From: a virus
DNA: 41,210 nucleotides
Strand: one strand, 5' to 3'
IMG/VR virus record: IMGVR_UViG_3300031507_000020
Location: 1-41,210 of that record
The translations under genes and the position numbers were made by a program. Of the stretch, positions 29,686 to 37,559 are shown in pieces. Positions within the stretch are counted from its first letter, which is position 1; each line of letters begins with the position of its first letter. The notes under the pieces are model-generated. The model saw nothing but the letters and a program-made list of their open reading frames with translations, did no database searches and was not told the DNA's origin.

Positions 29686-30288
29686 TTAGATGGAAAAGTC
29701 GCCGTCTTGATGATTGACAACGGGAATGTGGGACTCGAATTCGATGCGGCCGTCCGGGCCCGGATAACGCAGATTCGGGTCAGCAATCGGGTCGATGACA
29801 TCGACGTTGATGTTCACGCCCTCGAAACCAGGCAGGCCGGCCAGCTCGGTCTCCTGCCAGCCGTCCGTGCCCTGGATCTCCATCAGAGCCCCGAACTCGA
29901 ACTGATACCAGACACGCGCGCGGTCGATCTGCAGCAGCGAGCCGCCTTCATAATTGATGCCGTTGTAGCGCAACGTCGGCCGCCAGCCCAGGAGCGCGCC
30001 CCAGAGGATCGCCCGCATGCCGTCGATGGTGTGCGCCGCGGTCTGGCCTTTCTCGTCCGGCACGTTGGAGATCGCCACCACCACCGCGAAGCTGTCAGTC
30101 ATCGCCTGGCGCACCACGTTCTGGCCGAGCGCTTCCTGCGGCGAATCGTCGAGCGGCAGCACGTAGGCCGCCGGCAGCGGCAGCATCACCGATTCCGGCA
30201 GGATCTTGAACTGCATGCTGCCGGCGACGCGATTGGAGAACACCGCGCACCGATCGCGAAGCGCCTGGATAACCAATTCGAGCTGCAT
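29686..30288 (-). CDS. Mu gp37-like tail terminator protein
   Basis: 200 residues. LALRDRC-like start (MQLELVIQALRDRCAVFSNR), then DSFAVVVAISNVPDEKGQTA and LGWRPTLRYNGINYEGGSLL, fits the gp37 family, thought to end the tail tube and join it to the head. It lies between the gp10-like protein and DUF2635. Confidence 0.75.
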   Translation of the reverse strand: MQLELVIQALRDRCAVFSNRVAGSMQFKILPESVMLPLPAAYVLPLDDSPQEALGQNVVRQAMTDSFAVVVAISNVPDEKGQTAAHTIDGMRAILWGALLGWRPTLRYNGINYEGGSLLQIDRARVWYQFEFGALMEIQGTDGWQETELAGLPGFEGVNINVDVIDPIADPNLRYPGPDGRIEFESHIPVVNHQDGDFSI

Positions 30289-30290
30289 GG

Positions 30291-30725
30291 CTACCTCGGC
30301 TTGATCGCGCTGTCGAGCCCGGCGCGGATCGCCGCGCGCGCCGGCGCGCGCCGCTGGTCCAGCGCCTCGATCATGTAATTGGCGCGCTTGGCCATGCGCG
30401 GCGTGCCGTAGAACAGGAAGGCCGGATAAAAATCCTTGCCCATCTCGGCCGTCTTTTGCGGCGCGATCTTCACCCAGAAGCCGCCGCTCGACACCTTGCT
30501 CTTGATCGAACGGAATAGCGCGCCCGAATCACGTCCAGGAAAATCCCCCGGCGAGCTGATGCCGCGCCGCGCCACCAGGCGGCGCGCGATCTTGCGCACC
30601 TCGCCGCCCTCCTTGCGTAGCACCTTGCGGATGATGCGCTTGTCGAAGTCGATCTTGCTGTGCCCGATGATCGTCGCATTGACCTCGATGCCGCCGATAT
30701 CGCCGTGCGTGGTCGTCGTTTCCAT
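30291..30725 (-). CDS. HK97 gp10-like tail completion protein
   Basis: 144 residues with a basic, helical N-terminal half (RIIRKVLRKEGGEVRKIARR), GDFPGRDSGALFRSIKSKVS and FYPAFLFYGTPRMAKRANYM. The pattern of an alternating basic helix and the Y-P-F-L-x-Y-G-T segment is typical of gp10-type neck proteins. It overlaps the head closure gene by one base. Confidence 0.75.
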   Translation of the reverse strand: METTTTHGDIGGIEVNATIIGHSKIDFDKRIIRKVLRKEGGEVRKIARRLVARRGISSPGDFPGRDSGALFRSIKSKVSSGGFWVKIAPQKTAEMGKDFYPAFLFYGTPRMAKRANYMIEALDQRRAPARAAIRAGLDSAIKPR

Positions 30726-31069
30726 CAGGGAATGGCACCCAGGTCGGTCGCCTCGATCATCACGAAGCGGTTTTTGTCGTTGAAATCGCTGGCGCGCCGG
30801 ATCCGGTAGCGCCGGCCGTCCCAGTCGATCACGTGCTGCTCATCCAGCAGCGCGGGCTTGGTCGCCAGGCTGTAGCGGATCCAGAACCGGTGCGTGATGT
30901 CCTGGCCCACCTGTTCCGCGCCGAAAAACATGCCCCCGCTCACCGGCTGCACCTTGGCCCAGGCAGGGATGCCGGTGTCGAAGGTCTGGTCGATCCCCAG
31001 GCTGCCGTTGGCGACGTCGGTCTGCTTGCGGATCTGCACCTTGCGGGTGAGGTCGCTGGCGGTAATCAT
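30725..31069 (-). CDS. Head closure / head-tail adaptor protein
   Basis: 114 residues. MITASDLTRKVQIRKQTDVA, then PAWAKVQPVSGGMFFGAEQV and THRFWIRYSLATKPALLDEQ, fits the SPP1 gp16 / HK97 head closure family, small beta-barrels that seal the portal channel. It lies between the spike-like genes and gp10-like gene. Confidence 0.8.
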   Translation of the reverse strand: MITASDLTRKVQIRKQTDVANGSLGIDQTFDTGIPAWAKVQPVSGGMFFGAEQVGQDITHRFWIRYSLATKPALLDEQHVIDWDGRRYRIRRASDFNDKNRFVMIEATDLGAIP

Positions 31070-31077
31070 GGCCGCCT

Positions 31078-32634
31078 TTAAGTGCCCATCGGCGCGAAGC
31101 CGCTCGGCACCGCGTCGCTAAAGTCGCCGGTGTTGGTATGCAGACGCCACTTGTTGCCTGCACCATTGAAGATGGAAACGGCCAGGGCAATGCGATGCTT
31201 GGCGTCGATGCCTGTGATCCACGGATTGGTGCCGCTCGCCGGATCGCCGGAATTTGGCCACGCGGCGCCGGTCTTGCCGACCCATGCCTTGCCTGTGGTC
31301 TGATCGACCGCGAATTTGATACGGGTGCCGGCAGTGATCGTGCCGATAGAAACCGCGTTCGCCACGGTCCAGCCCGTGACACTGTTCGGTTGTCCGCCCC
31401 AAACGGCCGCGCCTTTGGTTCGGGCTCCAAATATGGCGCCCGAGTTTCCCATATAGGTCGAGCTGTCCAGAAAAGGCGCGGTGATGCCTGCCATCATGTT
31501 GGTCTGGCTGGCAACGGCAACTGCCTCCATCTCGGCATAGAATTTTTCGCCGATGCGCCCACCATTGGCGATGGCGCTCTTCCAATTGCTGGCAGCGCCG
31601 CCCGTGATATCGAGATTGCTGTTGCTCACTACAAAATCGCTAACCGGCACGTCGATGGCCGGCCAGGTCACGGCGCTGCGCGTGTTGAGCAGCGCCGCCT
31701 GATAGGCAATCCAATATTGCGCCGCGAACAAACGTTGCTCGGCGGCGGTGTAGTGGACGTTGCTGGTCCCCATGCCATTGTTGACGGCAAAGCCGGTGTA
31801 GGGGACGCGGTTCACCAGCTCCTGGTTGACCTTGTCCTGGATGACGCCTTCGGTCCCGAAGTTGGCACCGCCGGCATCCACGCTCCAGACGGTTACCTGT
31901 CCTTGCACCCACGGCAGATTCGGCACGCTCAGCCCCGAGGAAGAGCGCACCAGATCGATCAATGCGGCGAGATACGCCCGCCGGATGTCTTGCCTGTTCT
32001 GGATCTGAAGCGCTGTCGGATTGGGTGGTACGAACGGCGGTACCCAGTTGATCTGATAGTCACCCTCGCCCTGGTGAAACAACACTGCCTTGTATTGCGA
32101 GCCGGCACCGGCAGCAGCCAACGCGAGCGGTGCCCGGGTAATGAAATCGGTCCAGAGAAAGCCATCGGTGCCGCCGTTGATGGTGCTTGGCACTAACTTG
32201 TCTATGCCCTGGCCACCGTAGGAGTTGCCGCACAGCAGCATCCTGCGGCCACCCGCCGCGTTGGGCTTGTAGTAGTCGCGCAGGAAATGCATGTCGTGCC
32301 CGATGTAATTTCCGGGCGGCGTGTTATTGACGCCACCGACGTGATTGCCGTCATCCCGAAAATCGAGCGGCTCCTGCGCGGCGAAGATCGCATTGGCGTG
32401 CGGCGCGTTGTAACCGAACTGGAAGATGCTTGGGTCGGTCAGGTCGATCGACCCATCGTAGAAACCGCCGAAGAAAATGTTCGACTGGCCGTAGGGCATG
32501 AAAATATCGTAACCCGCCGGGGCGCCAAATGGACCTCCGGTGCCCGGTACGCTGACGCTCGGACCAACAGATAGTTCGCAGGCACCGCGCCGGATGGGCT
32601 CACCAATCCAGCGACGACCTGAGGCGCGAGACAT
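31078..32634 (-). CDS. SGNH-type carbohydrate esterase, candidate head spike
   Basis: 518 residues. The N-terminal domain shows the sialate O-acetylesterase-like SGNH blocks: GQSN at 49-52, HQGEGD at 187-192, and H294 in SNVHYTA. Such enzymes remove acetyl groups from glycans. The C-terminal part from about 370 is strand-rich, with IKFAVDQTTGKAWVGKTGAA like a SPRY or lectin-type fold. The ATG at 32634 sits 3 bases after a gene resembling the RcGTA head-spike base protein. Both lie among head connectors, not with the tail fibre, so this is probably a virion-mounted esterase acting on the host capsule or O-antigen. The location on the head is inferred. Confidence 0.75.
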   Translation of the reverse strand: MSRASGRRWIGEPIRRGACELSVGPSVSVPGTGGPFGAPAGYDIFMPYGQSNIFFGGFYDGSIDLTDPSIFQFGYNAPHANAIFAAQEPLDFRDDGNHVGGVNNTPPGNYIGHDMHFLRDYYKPNAAGGRRMLLCGNSYGGQGIDKLVPSTINGGTDGFLWTDFITRAPLALAAAGAGSQYKAVLFHQGEGDYQINWVPPFVPPNPTALQIQNRQDIRRAYLAALIDLVRSSSGLSVPNLPWVQGQVTVWSVDAGGANFGTEGVIQDKVNQELVNRVPYTGFAVNNGMGTSNVHYTAAEQRLFAAQYWIAYQAALLNTRSAVTWPAIDVPVSDFVVSNSNLDITGGAASNWKSAIANGGRIGEKFYAEMEAVAVASQTNMMAGITAPFLDSSTYMGNSGAIFGARTKGAAVWGGQPNSVTGWTVANAVSIGTITAGTRIKFAVDQTTGKAWVGKTGAAWPNSGDPASGTNPWITGIDAKHRIALAVSIFNGAGNKWRLHTNTGDFSDAVPSGFAPMGT

Positions 32635-32636
32635 TT

Positions 32637-32906
32637 CTACCACTCCGCGATCAGATTTGTCGCGGTCGTTCCGGACGCATTGACTTTTTTCGCGCGGCAA
32701 CCGATATAGCTGCCGGCCACGCAATTTTTGTAGAGCAGGGTCGTGCCGGCCTTGGTGACCAGCGAGACATCGCCGGCGACACCGACATAGATGCGGCGGC
32801 TGAAGTAGGCGAACTCGACGTCATTCACGATCGCCGCGGCGTCGTCGCCGACCAGGTTGCCCAGCGCCGGCGGCGTGCCCTGCGGCTGATACTCGACAGC
32901 GGCCAT
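32637..32906 (-). CDS. Spike base protein, RCAP_rcc01079-like
   Basis: 89 residues. The C-terminal two thirds (RRIYVGVAGDVSLVTKAGTT, NCVAGSYIGCRAKKVNASGT, then TATNL) match the small proteins that anchor head spikes in the Rhodobacter gene transfer agent and in many phages. It directly precedes the esterase gene, so the two probably form one surface spike. Confidence 0.7.
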   Translation of the reverse strand: MAAVEYQPQGTPPALGNLVGDDAAAIVNDVEFAYFSRRIYVGVAGDVSLVTKAGTTLLYKNCVAGSYIGCRAKKVNASGTTATNLIAEW

Positions 32907-32930
32907 GTTCTTTTCCTCGGTGTTGGTGGA

Positions 32931-33857
32931 TCAGTTGAACCAGAAAACGCGGTACGGATCGAGCAGGCCGTCGACGTAGGCCGTCGGCATGACTACCATC
33001 GTGGCGCCCTTGTCGATCACCAGGCCTGGGCGGTTTTCGTACAGCGTGTCCATGTGCAGGAGCATCCACTGCAGGATGCCTTCCGGGATCTCGCCGATCG
33101 GCATGGGCCCGACGAAATTGTTGCCGGTGCCTGCGTCGGTCAGGTCGATCGCCGAGCCGCCGGACGTCGCGGATACCTGGAAGGTGGCGCCGGCAGGATT
33201 GACGACGAAGTAGTCGGTCTTGATTTTCAGCGGCGCCGGCGGCGCGCCGCCACTGTTGGACAGGCGCACCACGTCGCCGGCGGACCAGACCTTGCCGAAG
33301 CTGCGCGCGGTCAGGGTGTTGGCCGTGGCATCAGCGACCAGGCTGGCTGTATAGCCGGCAGTGAAGGTCAGCTCGACGCTGTTGAAGTCGTTGCGCGCCG
33401 TAGGCCAGCTCGTGCCCCAGGCCGGCGTGATGCGCGGCGGCTCGCTGACGTTATCCACCTTGTAGGCGGACGGCGCAAGCGTCTGCTGGATGCCGTCGTT
33501 GTCCAGGTACTTGATGCTGTCGACGCTCTGCAGGCTGGACACCGGCAGCACGATCTCGAAGCCGGTCTTGCCGCGCGGCATCTGCACCGTGAGCGGACCC
33601 GGGCCGCTGCCCCAGCTCGGGCCGTACCAGTTCGATGCCGCGTATTCCATCGACGGCGTCGGGAACCTGTCCAGCACCAGCTTGTACTGCCCCATCACCA
33701 GCGCCCGGCGCAGGATTGTCTCGGCGGCGCGCGCAGCAGCCGGGATCAGGCGGCTGATCAGCTGGTCGTCGTCGCTGAACGAGACGCGCAGGTGCGTCTT
33801 CGCCTCCGTCAGGTGCAGCGGATCGAGCGTCGGCGCCAGGAGCTGGATGGTGGGCAT
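32931..33857 (-). CDS. Head-tail connector (gp6-like) with an inserted domain
   Basis: 308 residues. HLTEAKTHLRVSFSDDDQLI, IPAAARAAETILRRALVMGQ and ITPAWGTSWPTARNDFNSVE at the start, and PEGILQWMLLHMDTLYENRP at the end, match the HK97 gp6-type connector. That family is usually about 190-220 residues. Here about 90 residues rich in G, S, A and T (roughly 178-265: TANTLTARSFGKVWSAGDVV onward) sit between the two conserved halves, a probable extra beta domain that may face outward. Confidence 0.78.
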   Translation of the reverse strand: MPTIQLLAPTLDPLHLTEAKTHLRVSFSDDDQLISRLIPAAARAAETILRRALVMGQYKLVLDRFPTPSMEYAASNWYGPSWGSGPGPLTVQMPRGKTGFEIVLPVSSLQSVDSIKYLDNDGIQQTLAPSAYKVDNVSEPPRITPAWGTSWPTARNDFNSVELTFTAGYTASLVADATANTLTARSFGKVWSAGDVVRLSNSGGAPPAPLKIKTDYFVVNPAGATFQVSATSGGSAIDLTDAGTGNNFVGPMPIGEIPEGILQWMLLHMDTLYENRPGLVIDKGATMVVMPTAYVDGLLDPYRVFWFN

Positions 33858-33869
33858 TGAAGGCCGGGG

Positions 33870-34175
33870 TTACTTGTTCTCGGGCGCGTTGCCCTTGTCT
33901 TTGGTGGCGCGCTCGGTTTTGGCCTTGGCCAGCAGCTGGGCGGCTTCATTTTCGTCGGCCAGGCGGTCCGCTTCGGCGCGCGCGGCGGCTTCGGCCGCGG
34001 CCGCCGCTTCCTTGTCGGCGGCGAGCTGCTCGTCGCTCAGCTTGGCGGCCTTTTGCGAGAGGAAATATTCCGCGGCTTCATCGCTCACGGTCGGCTTGTC
34101 GCCTTTCTGGTACACGCTGACATGGATGCCGCCTTCGGCCCAGTCGCAATCCTTCAAGATCTCGACGTTTTTCAT
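33870..34175 (-). CDS. Small head-region protein with helical tail
   Basis: 101 residues. A short strand-rich N-terminus (KDCDWAEGGIHVSVYQKGDK) is followed by a long alanine- and glutamate-rich helix (EAAAAAEAAARAEADRLADE). It sits between the connector and the MptE-like gene. Such proteins are common in HK97-type head clusters and have no known role. Confidence 0.6.
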   Translation of the reverse strand: MKNVEILKDCDWAEGGIHVSVYQKGDKPTVSDEAAEYFLSQKAAKLSDEQLAADKEAAAAAEAAARAEADRLADENEAAQLLAKAKTERATKDKGNAPENK

Positions 34176-34187
34176 CTGATTCTCCGG

Positions 34188-35009
34188 TTAGCTCGCCACC
34201 AGGGGCGAGGGATGCTTGCTGTGGTCGTAGCGGGCTTCGATTTCGTCGGCGGTGGGCAGCGCTTCCACTTCGGTGAAGCCCAGGGCAATCGGGCCCTTGG
34301 CCTTTGGCACCTTGATGTCAACCGTGAGAGTGTCGTAGCCGTAGAGCCGCTCCTGCTGGGTGTACAGCGCGTCCATCAGGCTGGTGCGCTTGGACATGCC
34401 GATGCGTATGCCGCGGCCGCGGGCGATGCCGAGCCAGAATTCCACACAGGCGCGGCCGCGCTCGGCGTCATGCGCATTCGGGTAGGTGAAATCCATGCCA
34501 AACAAGCTGATTTTCTCGACGCCGAGCAGCACGGCGAACGCCACGGCGTAGGCGGCCGTCGAGTTGAAATAGCCGCAGGGCTCCATGTTGAGCACCGCTT
34601 CGAGCGGAAACGGCACCAGGCCCGGATAATCCGGGTGCGCGCGGCTGGTATAGACCGGGCCAGGCGCGGTTTTCAGCCACTTGAGCATGGCGGCGATGTT
34701 GCTGTCGGGCCTGGCCGCCGCGCGGATGGCCTGGATGCGCACGTCGTCCATGTGGAAAACGCGGTCGCACTGCAAAACGTTGCCGGCGGCGTTGATGCCC
34801 CAGGTTTCATCACAGTAGGCATGGCGGCCGCCCATGCTTTTGCAGAGGTCGGTGTAATCGTTGAGCGACGGGCCCAGGCCGAGGATGGCGACATGGGCAA
34901 TGCTGCCGAAGGCCGGCCATTTCACGCCTTGCGGCAGAGCTGGCGCACGCTTGGCGCGGACGTGTGCATGCGCATGCACGCGCTTCGCGGCTTTTATCCT
35001 GGCGGTCAT
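34188..35009 (-). CDS. MptE-like protein (DUF115 type)
   Basis: 273 residues. AHVAILGLGPSLNDYTDLCK, WGINAAGNVLQCDRVFHMDD and ISLFGMDFTYPNAHDAERGR resemble the 6-hydroxymethylpterin diphosphokinase MptE-like fold found in phage head clusters. The N-terminal 30 residues are basic and histidine-rich. Its role in phages is unknown; relatives are suspected of sugar or nucleotide transfer. The N-terminal region carries a copy of the repeated 15-base DNA motif at 34968-34982. Confidence 0.7.
   Translation of the reverse strand: MTARIKAAKRVHAHAHVRAKRAPALPQGVKWPAFGSIAHVAILGLGPSLNDYTDLCKSMGGRHAYCDETWGINAAGNVLQCDRVFHMDDVRIQAIRAAARPDSNIAAMLKWLKTAPGPVYTSRAHPDYPGLVPFPLEAVLNMEPCGYFNSTAAYAVAFAVLLGVEKISLFGMDFTYPNAHDAERGRACVEFWLGIARGRGIRIGMSKRTSLMDALYTQQERLYGYDTLTVDIKVPKAKGPIALGFTEVEALPTADEIEARYDHSKHPSPLVAS
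34968..34982. repeat. Dispersed 15-base motif, one of four copies
   Basis: ATGCGCATGCACGCG occurs here and at 1740-1754, 8089-8103 and 22220-22234, all four seen as the same plus-strand string. The copies lie in the candidate origin and in three genes, two of which are read from the minus strand. The core TGCATGCGCATGCA is palindromic in three of them. Function unknown. Confidence 0.7.
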
Positions 35010-35031
35010 GGCACTCCGGCGAAAATTCTGG

Positions 35032-35061
35032 AAAAACGCCGGCGGCGTTGCCGCCGGCGTT
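35032..35061 (-). terminator. Intrinsic terminator after the capsid-accessory gene
   Basis: Twelve-base perfect stem (35035-35046 with 35050-35061) and a 3-base loop, followed on the minus strand by a run of five T residues. It lies 14 bases after the stop of the gene at 35076-35507. Confidence 0.75.
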
Positions 35062-35075
35062 GATGGGGCTGGGGC

Positions 35076-35507
35076 TTAGGGGTTGGTGGTCGGCGCCAGC
35101 ACCGGCGAGTGCAGGATGGCCACCGCCGAGATGATCGGCACGGCGGTGACCGTGGCCGAGATGCTGACGTTGACGTAGCGCTTGTTGCCTTTGTAGCCGA
35201 TGCGCCGCGTGCAGTTTTTGCTGACGGCCGAGGTGCGGGTGGCCGCGGCGGCGACGCCGGCGGTCACTTCCAGGCCGATCAGGTCAGCATCGGCCACCGA
35301 GGTCATGGTGCCGGTGACGTCACCCTCTTTCACCACCGGGGTGATGACAGCGTTGGTGGCGGTGATCGAGCCGTAGGCCAGCGCGAACTCGACGCCGCCG
35401 TAGCCCTGCGTGTCGATGATTTTGCCGGTGCGGCCCACGCCGGTGGTGCCGACCGCCTGCGGGTCGATCACGCGCTGGACGCTGATCTTGGTGTGGAGGT
35501 CTTTCAT
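35076..35507 (-). CDS. Structural protein next to the capsid gene, possible decoration protein
   Basis: 143 residues. VQRVIDPQAVGTTGVGRTGK, IDTQGYGGVEFALAYGSITA and RRIGYKGNKRYVNVSISATV form a strand-rich protein of a type often found just after HK97-fold capsid genes. A capsid decoration or head completion role is likely by position. It is flanked by hairpins and followed by a strong terminator, so it may be expressed at a high level with the capsid. Confidence 0.6.
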   Translation of the reverse strand: MKDLHTKISVQRVIDPQAVGTTGVGRTGKIIDTQGYGGVEFALAYGSITATNAVITPVVKEGDVTGTMTSVADADLIGLEVTAGVAAAATRTSAVSKNCTRRIGYKGNKRYVNVSISATVTAVPIISAVAILHSPVLAPTTNP

Positions 35508-35578
35508 GGATGGATCCTTTCAGGTTGCCAGACGTGCCTGGCGAATTTTGGAAAATGGTTTGCGCGCCGGAAGCGATG

Positions 35579-35607
35579 CCCGGTCCGCTCAGTTGCGAGC
35601 GGCCGGG
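35579..35607 (-). other. Hairpin between capsid and decoration-like genes
   Basis: An 11-base stem with one bulge: CCCGG + CCGCTC pairing with GAGCGG + CCGGG around a 6-base loop. No T-run follows on the minus strand. It may protect or process the capsid message. Confidence 0.4.
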
Positions 35608-35614
35608 CGCCCGA

Positions 35615-36844
35615 TCAGATGAATTTGATGAGCTTGATCGCCTCGGAATTGACCACCGCGCCGCCGACGCGCTTGGTGGTGTAGAAGCCGACGTAGGGCT
35701 TGTTGCTGAACGGGTCGCGGATCACCCGGGTGCCGACGCGGTCGACGATGACGTAGCCACGCTTCATGTTGGCGAAGGCCACCGAGTAGCTGTTGGCGGC
35801 CATCACCGGCATGTCTTCAGCTTCGACCACCGGATAGCCGAGTACGCTGTCCGGCACGCCGGGCGCCGAGGTCGGCACGAAGATGTAGCGGCCCTGGTAG
35901 TCCTTCATGCCGGCGACGGTGAAGAGCGTCGACTTGGCCATCAGCCAGGCTGCGCCGTCGCGGTAGGCCTTTTTCATCTTGCCGACGACGGTGATGAGGG
36001 TGTCGGCCGGCGCGACGGTGGAGCTCACGGTCGGGAAGGCGCCGGACGCGCCGGTGCCGACAAATTCGAGCTGCCCGAAGGTGCGGGTCGCGTCGCCGGT
36101 GGCCACGTTGGTGTAGGAGAGGAAGCCCATCGGCTGGTTGACGCCGGTGCCGACGCAGAAGGCGGCGCCTTCAGCCCGCGCGAACTCCGTGCCGACTTCT
36201 TCGGCCAGCCACGATTCGGCGTTGAAGAAGACGTCGTCGAGCATCTGCTGGGTGACCTGCGGATTGGCGTACAACTCGCCCATCGGAGGGGTGATTTCCG
36301 CCAGGGTCGGCGTATTGGTCGAGGTGCGCGCTGCCGCTTCACCCACCCAGCCGGAGCTGGTGCCACGAACGTTGACCAGCTTGCGGTAATCGCTGGTCGA
36401 GACCTGCACGACGTTGGCGACCGAGCGGATCGGGCTGATGTTGACGGCGACCTCGTCGATCATGCCGTCGATCACCTTGGGCACAGCGTAGCCGCCGTCC
36501 GAGCCGGTGCCGATGTTCAGGGCCTTGGCTTCGATCGCCTTGTCGAAATCGGTTCCCCTGCGCAGGTAACCCTTGAACAGGTCGCGGTGCTGCTTGACTT
36601 CCGCGCTCTCGTCCTCGCTGCCGCCGCCGAGTTTCGGGCGATTGAGCTTGGCCTGCAGGCCGAGAATGACTTCCTTGGCTTCGGCCATGTCCTTGAAGGC
36701 CTTGTCCATCGATTCTTTCAGTTCGTCGGCGCCGCCCAAGCCCTTTTCCATCTTTTCCAGGCGCGCGTCGTTGATTTTCTTGAATTCCTCGAAAGCCTTG
36801 TTGCTGGCTTCGATAGCATTGAGAACTTCCTTGGTTTCGCTCAT
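35615..36844 (-). CDS. Major capsid protein, HK97 fold
   Basis: 409 residues. A helical N-terminal delta domain of about 100 residues (EASNKAFEEFKKINDARLEK) precedes the mature capsid part: IGTGSDGGYAVPKVIDGMID, NPQVTQQMLDDVFFNAESWL, and AEEVGTEFARAEGAAFCVGT. Cleavage should fall near residue 100, by the protease encoded just upstream. The ATG at 36844 has AAAGGA 6 bases before it, and is preferred to 36862. A strong terminator lies just before the gene. Confidence 0.92.
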   Translation of the reverse strand: MSETKEVLNAIEASNKAFEEFKKINDARLEKMEKGLGGADELKESMDKAFKDMAEAKEVILGLQAKLNRPKLGGGSEDESAEVKQHRDLFKGYLRRGTDFDKAIEAKALNIGTGSDGGYAVPKVIDGMIDEVAVNISPIRSVANVVQVSTSDYRKLVNVRGTSSGWVGEAAARTSTNTPTLAEITPPMGELYANPQVTQQMLDDVFFNAESWLAEEVGTEFARAEGAAFCVGTGVNQPMGFLSYTNVATGDATRTFGQLEFVGTGASGAFPTVSSTVAPADTLITVVGKMKKAYRDGAAWLMAKSTLFTVAGMKDYQGRYIFVPTSAPGVPDSVLGYPVVEAEDMPVMAANSYSVAFANMKRGYVIVDRVGTRVIRDPFSNKPYVGFYTTKRVGGAVVNSEAIKLIKFI

Positions 36845-36863
36845 CGCGAGTCCTTTCGGCAAT

Positions 36864-36888
36864 AAAAAAACGCGCCGGCGGCGCGTTT
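36864..36888 (-). terminator. Intrinsic terminator between protease and capsid genes
   Basis: Stem AAACGCGC / GCGCGTTT (with one more pair in the loop), followed on the minus strand by seven T residues. It lies inside the head gene cluster just before the capsid ribosome-binding site. Either it limits transcription into the capsid gene unless antitermination occurs, or the capsid has its own promoter nearby. Confidence 0.8.
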
Positions 36889-36908
36889 CGTTGTGGGGTT
36901 CGGGCTGT

Positions 36909-37559
36909 TCAGGCTTTGAGCAGCTCGGCTCTGCGGCTAAGTGCGGCGATCAACTGCTTGACTTCATCGTCAGCGACAGACTCCCTCTGTGCCAGACCTT
37001 TGATGCGCGCCACAAGGGCGGTTGCCTCCGAACGCGACAGGCTGCCTGAGTCCCTCAGGTAACGCTCCGCGTCCCTTACAGTTGCAATTTCTTCGATGGA
37101 TTTGACGGCGGAGACGCGCGCCGAATCGTTGGCCGGGAAGGTAACCAGGGAAACCTCCCAGAGATCGGCCTTTTTGATCGTGCGCACGCCGAGCTTCTGG
37201 TCGTAGCTGTCTTCGCGCGTCATGAAGCCGATCGACAGGCCGGAGATCGCCTTCATCTGCAGCAGCTCGTAGGCTTCAGCGCCGCGCTGGGTCTTGAGGG
37301 CCAATTTGCCCTCGACCACCAGGCCGGTGCTGTCTTCCTTCATGTCTGTGTAGACGCCGCAGGGCTCGGAGCTGCGGTGTTGCCATAAAAGGGCGGGCAT
37401 GACGCCCTTTTTCGCGCATTCGGCCAGGCTTTCGGTGAAGGCCCCGGCCTGGACGACATCGCTGTAGTCGTCCAGAACACCGAAAACGGAGCCGTAGCCG
37501 CTGAACGTGCCGGCAGCGGTGACTTCCTTGATCTCGAAGCGGGCGTCGAAATGGTTCAT
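36909..37559 (-). CDS. Prohead protease, HK97 family
   Basis: 216 residues. GTFSGYGSVFGVLDDYSDVV, LLWQHRSSEPCGVY with the catalytic histidine, SGLSIGFMTREDSYDQ with the serine, and WEVSLVTFPANDSARV are the S78-type motifs. It trims the capsid delta domain during maturation. It overlaps the portal gene by 4 bases. Confidence 0.9.
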   Translation of the reverse strand: MNHFDARFEIKEVTAAGTFSGYGSVFGVLDDYSDVVQAGAFTESLAECAKKGVMPALLWQHRSSEPCGVYTDMKEDSTGLVVEGKLALKTQRGAEAYELLQMKAISGLSIGFMTREDSYDQKLGVRTIKKADLWEVSLVTFPANDSARVSAVKSIEEIATVRDAERYLRDSGSLSRSEATALVARIKGLAQRESVADDEVKQLIAALSRRAELLKA

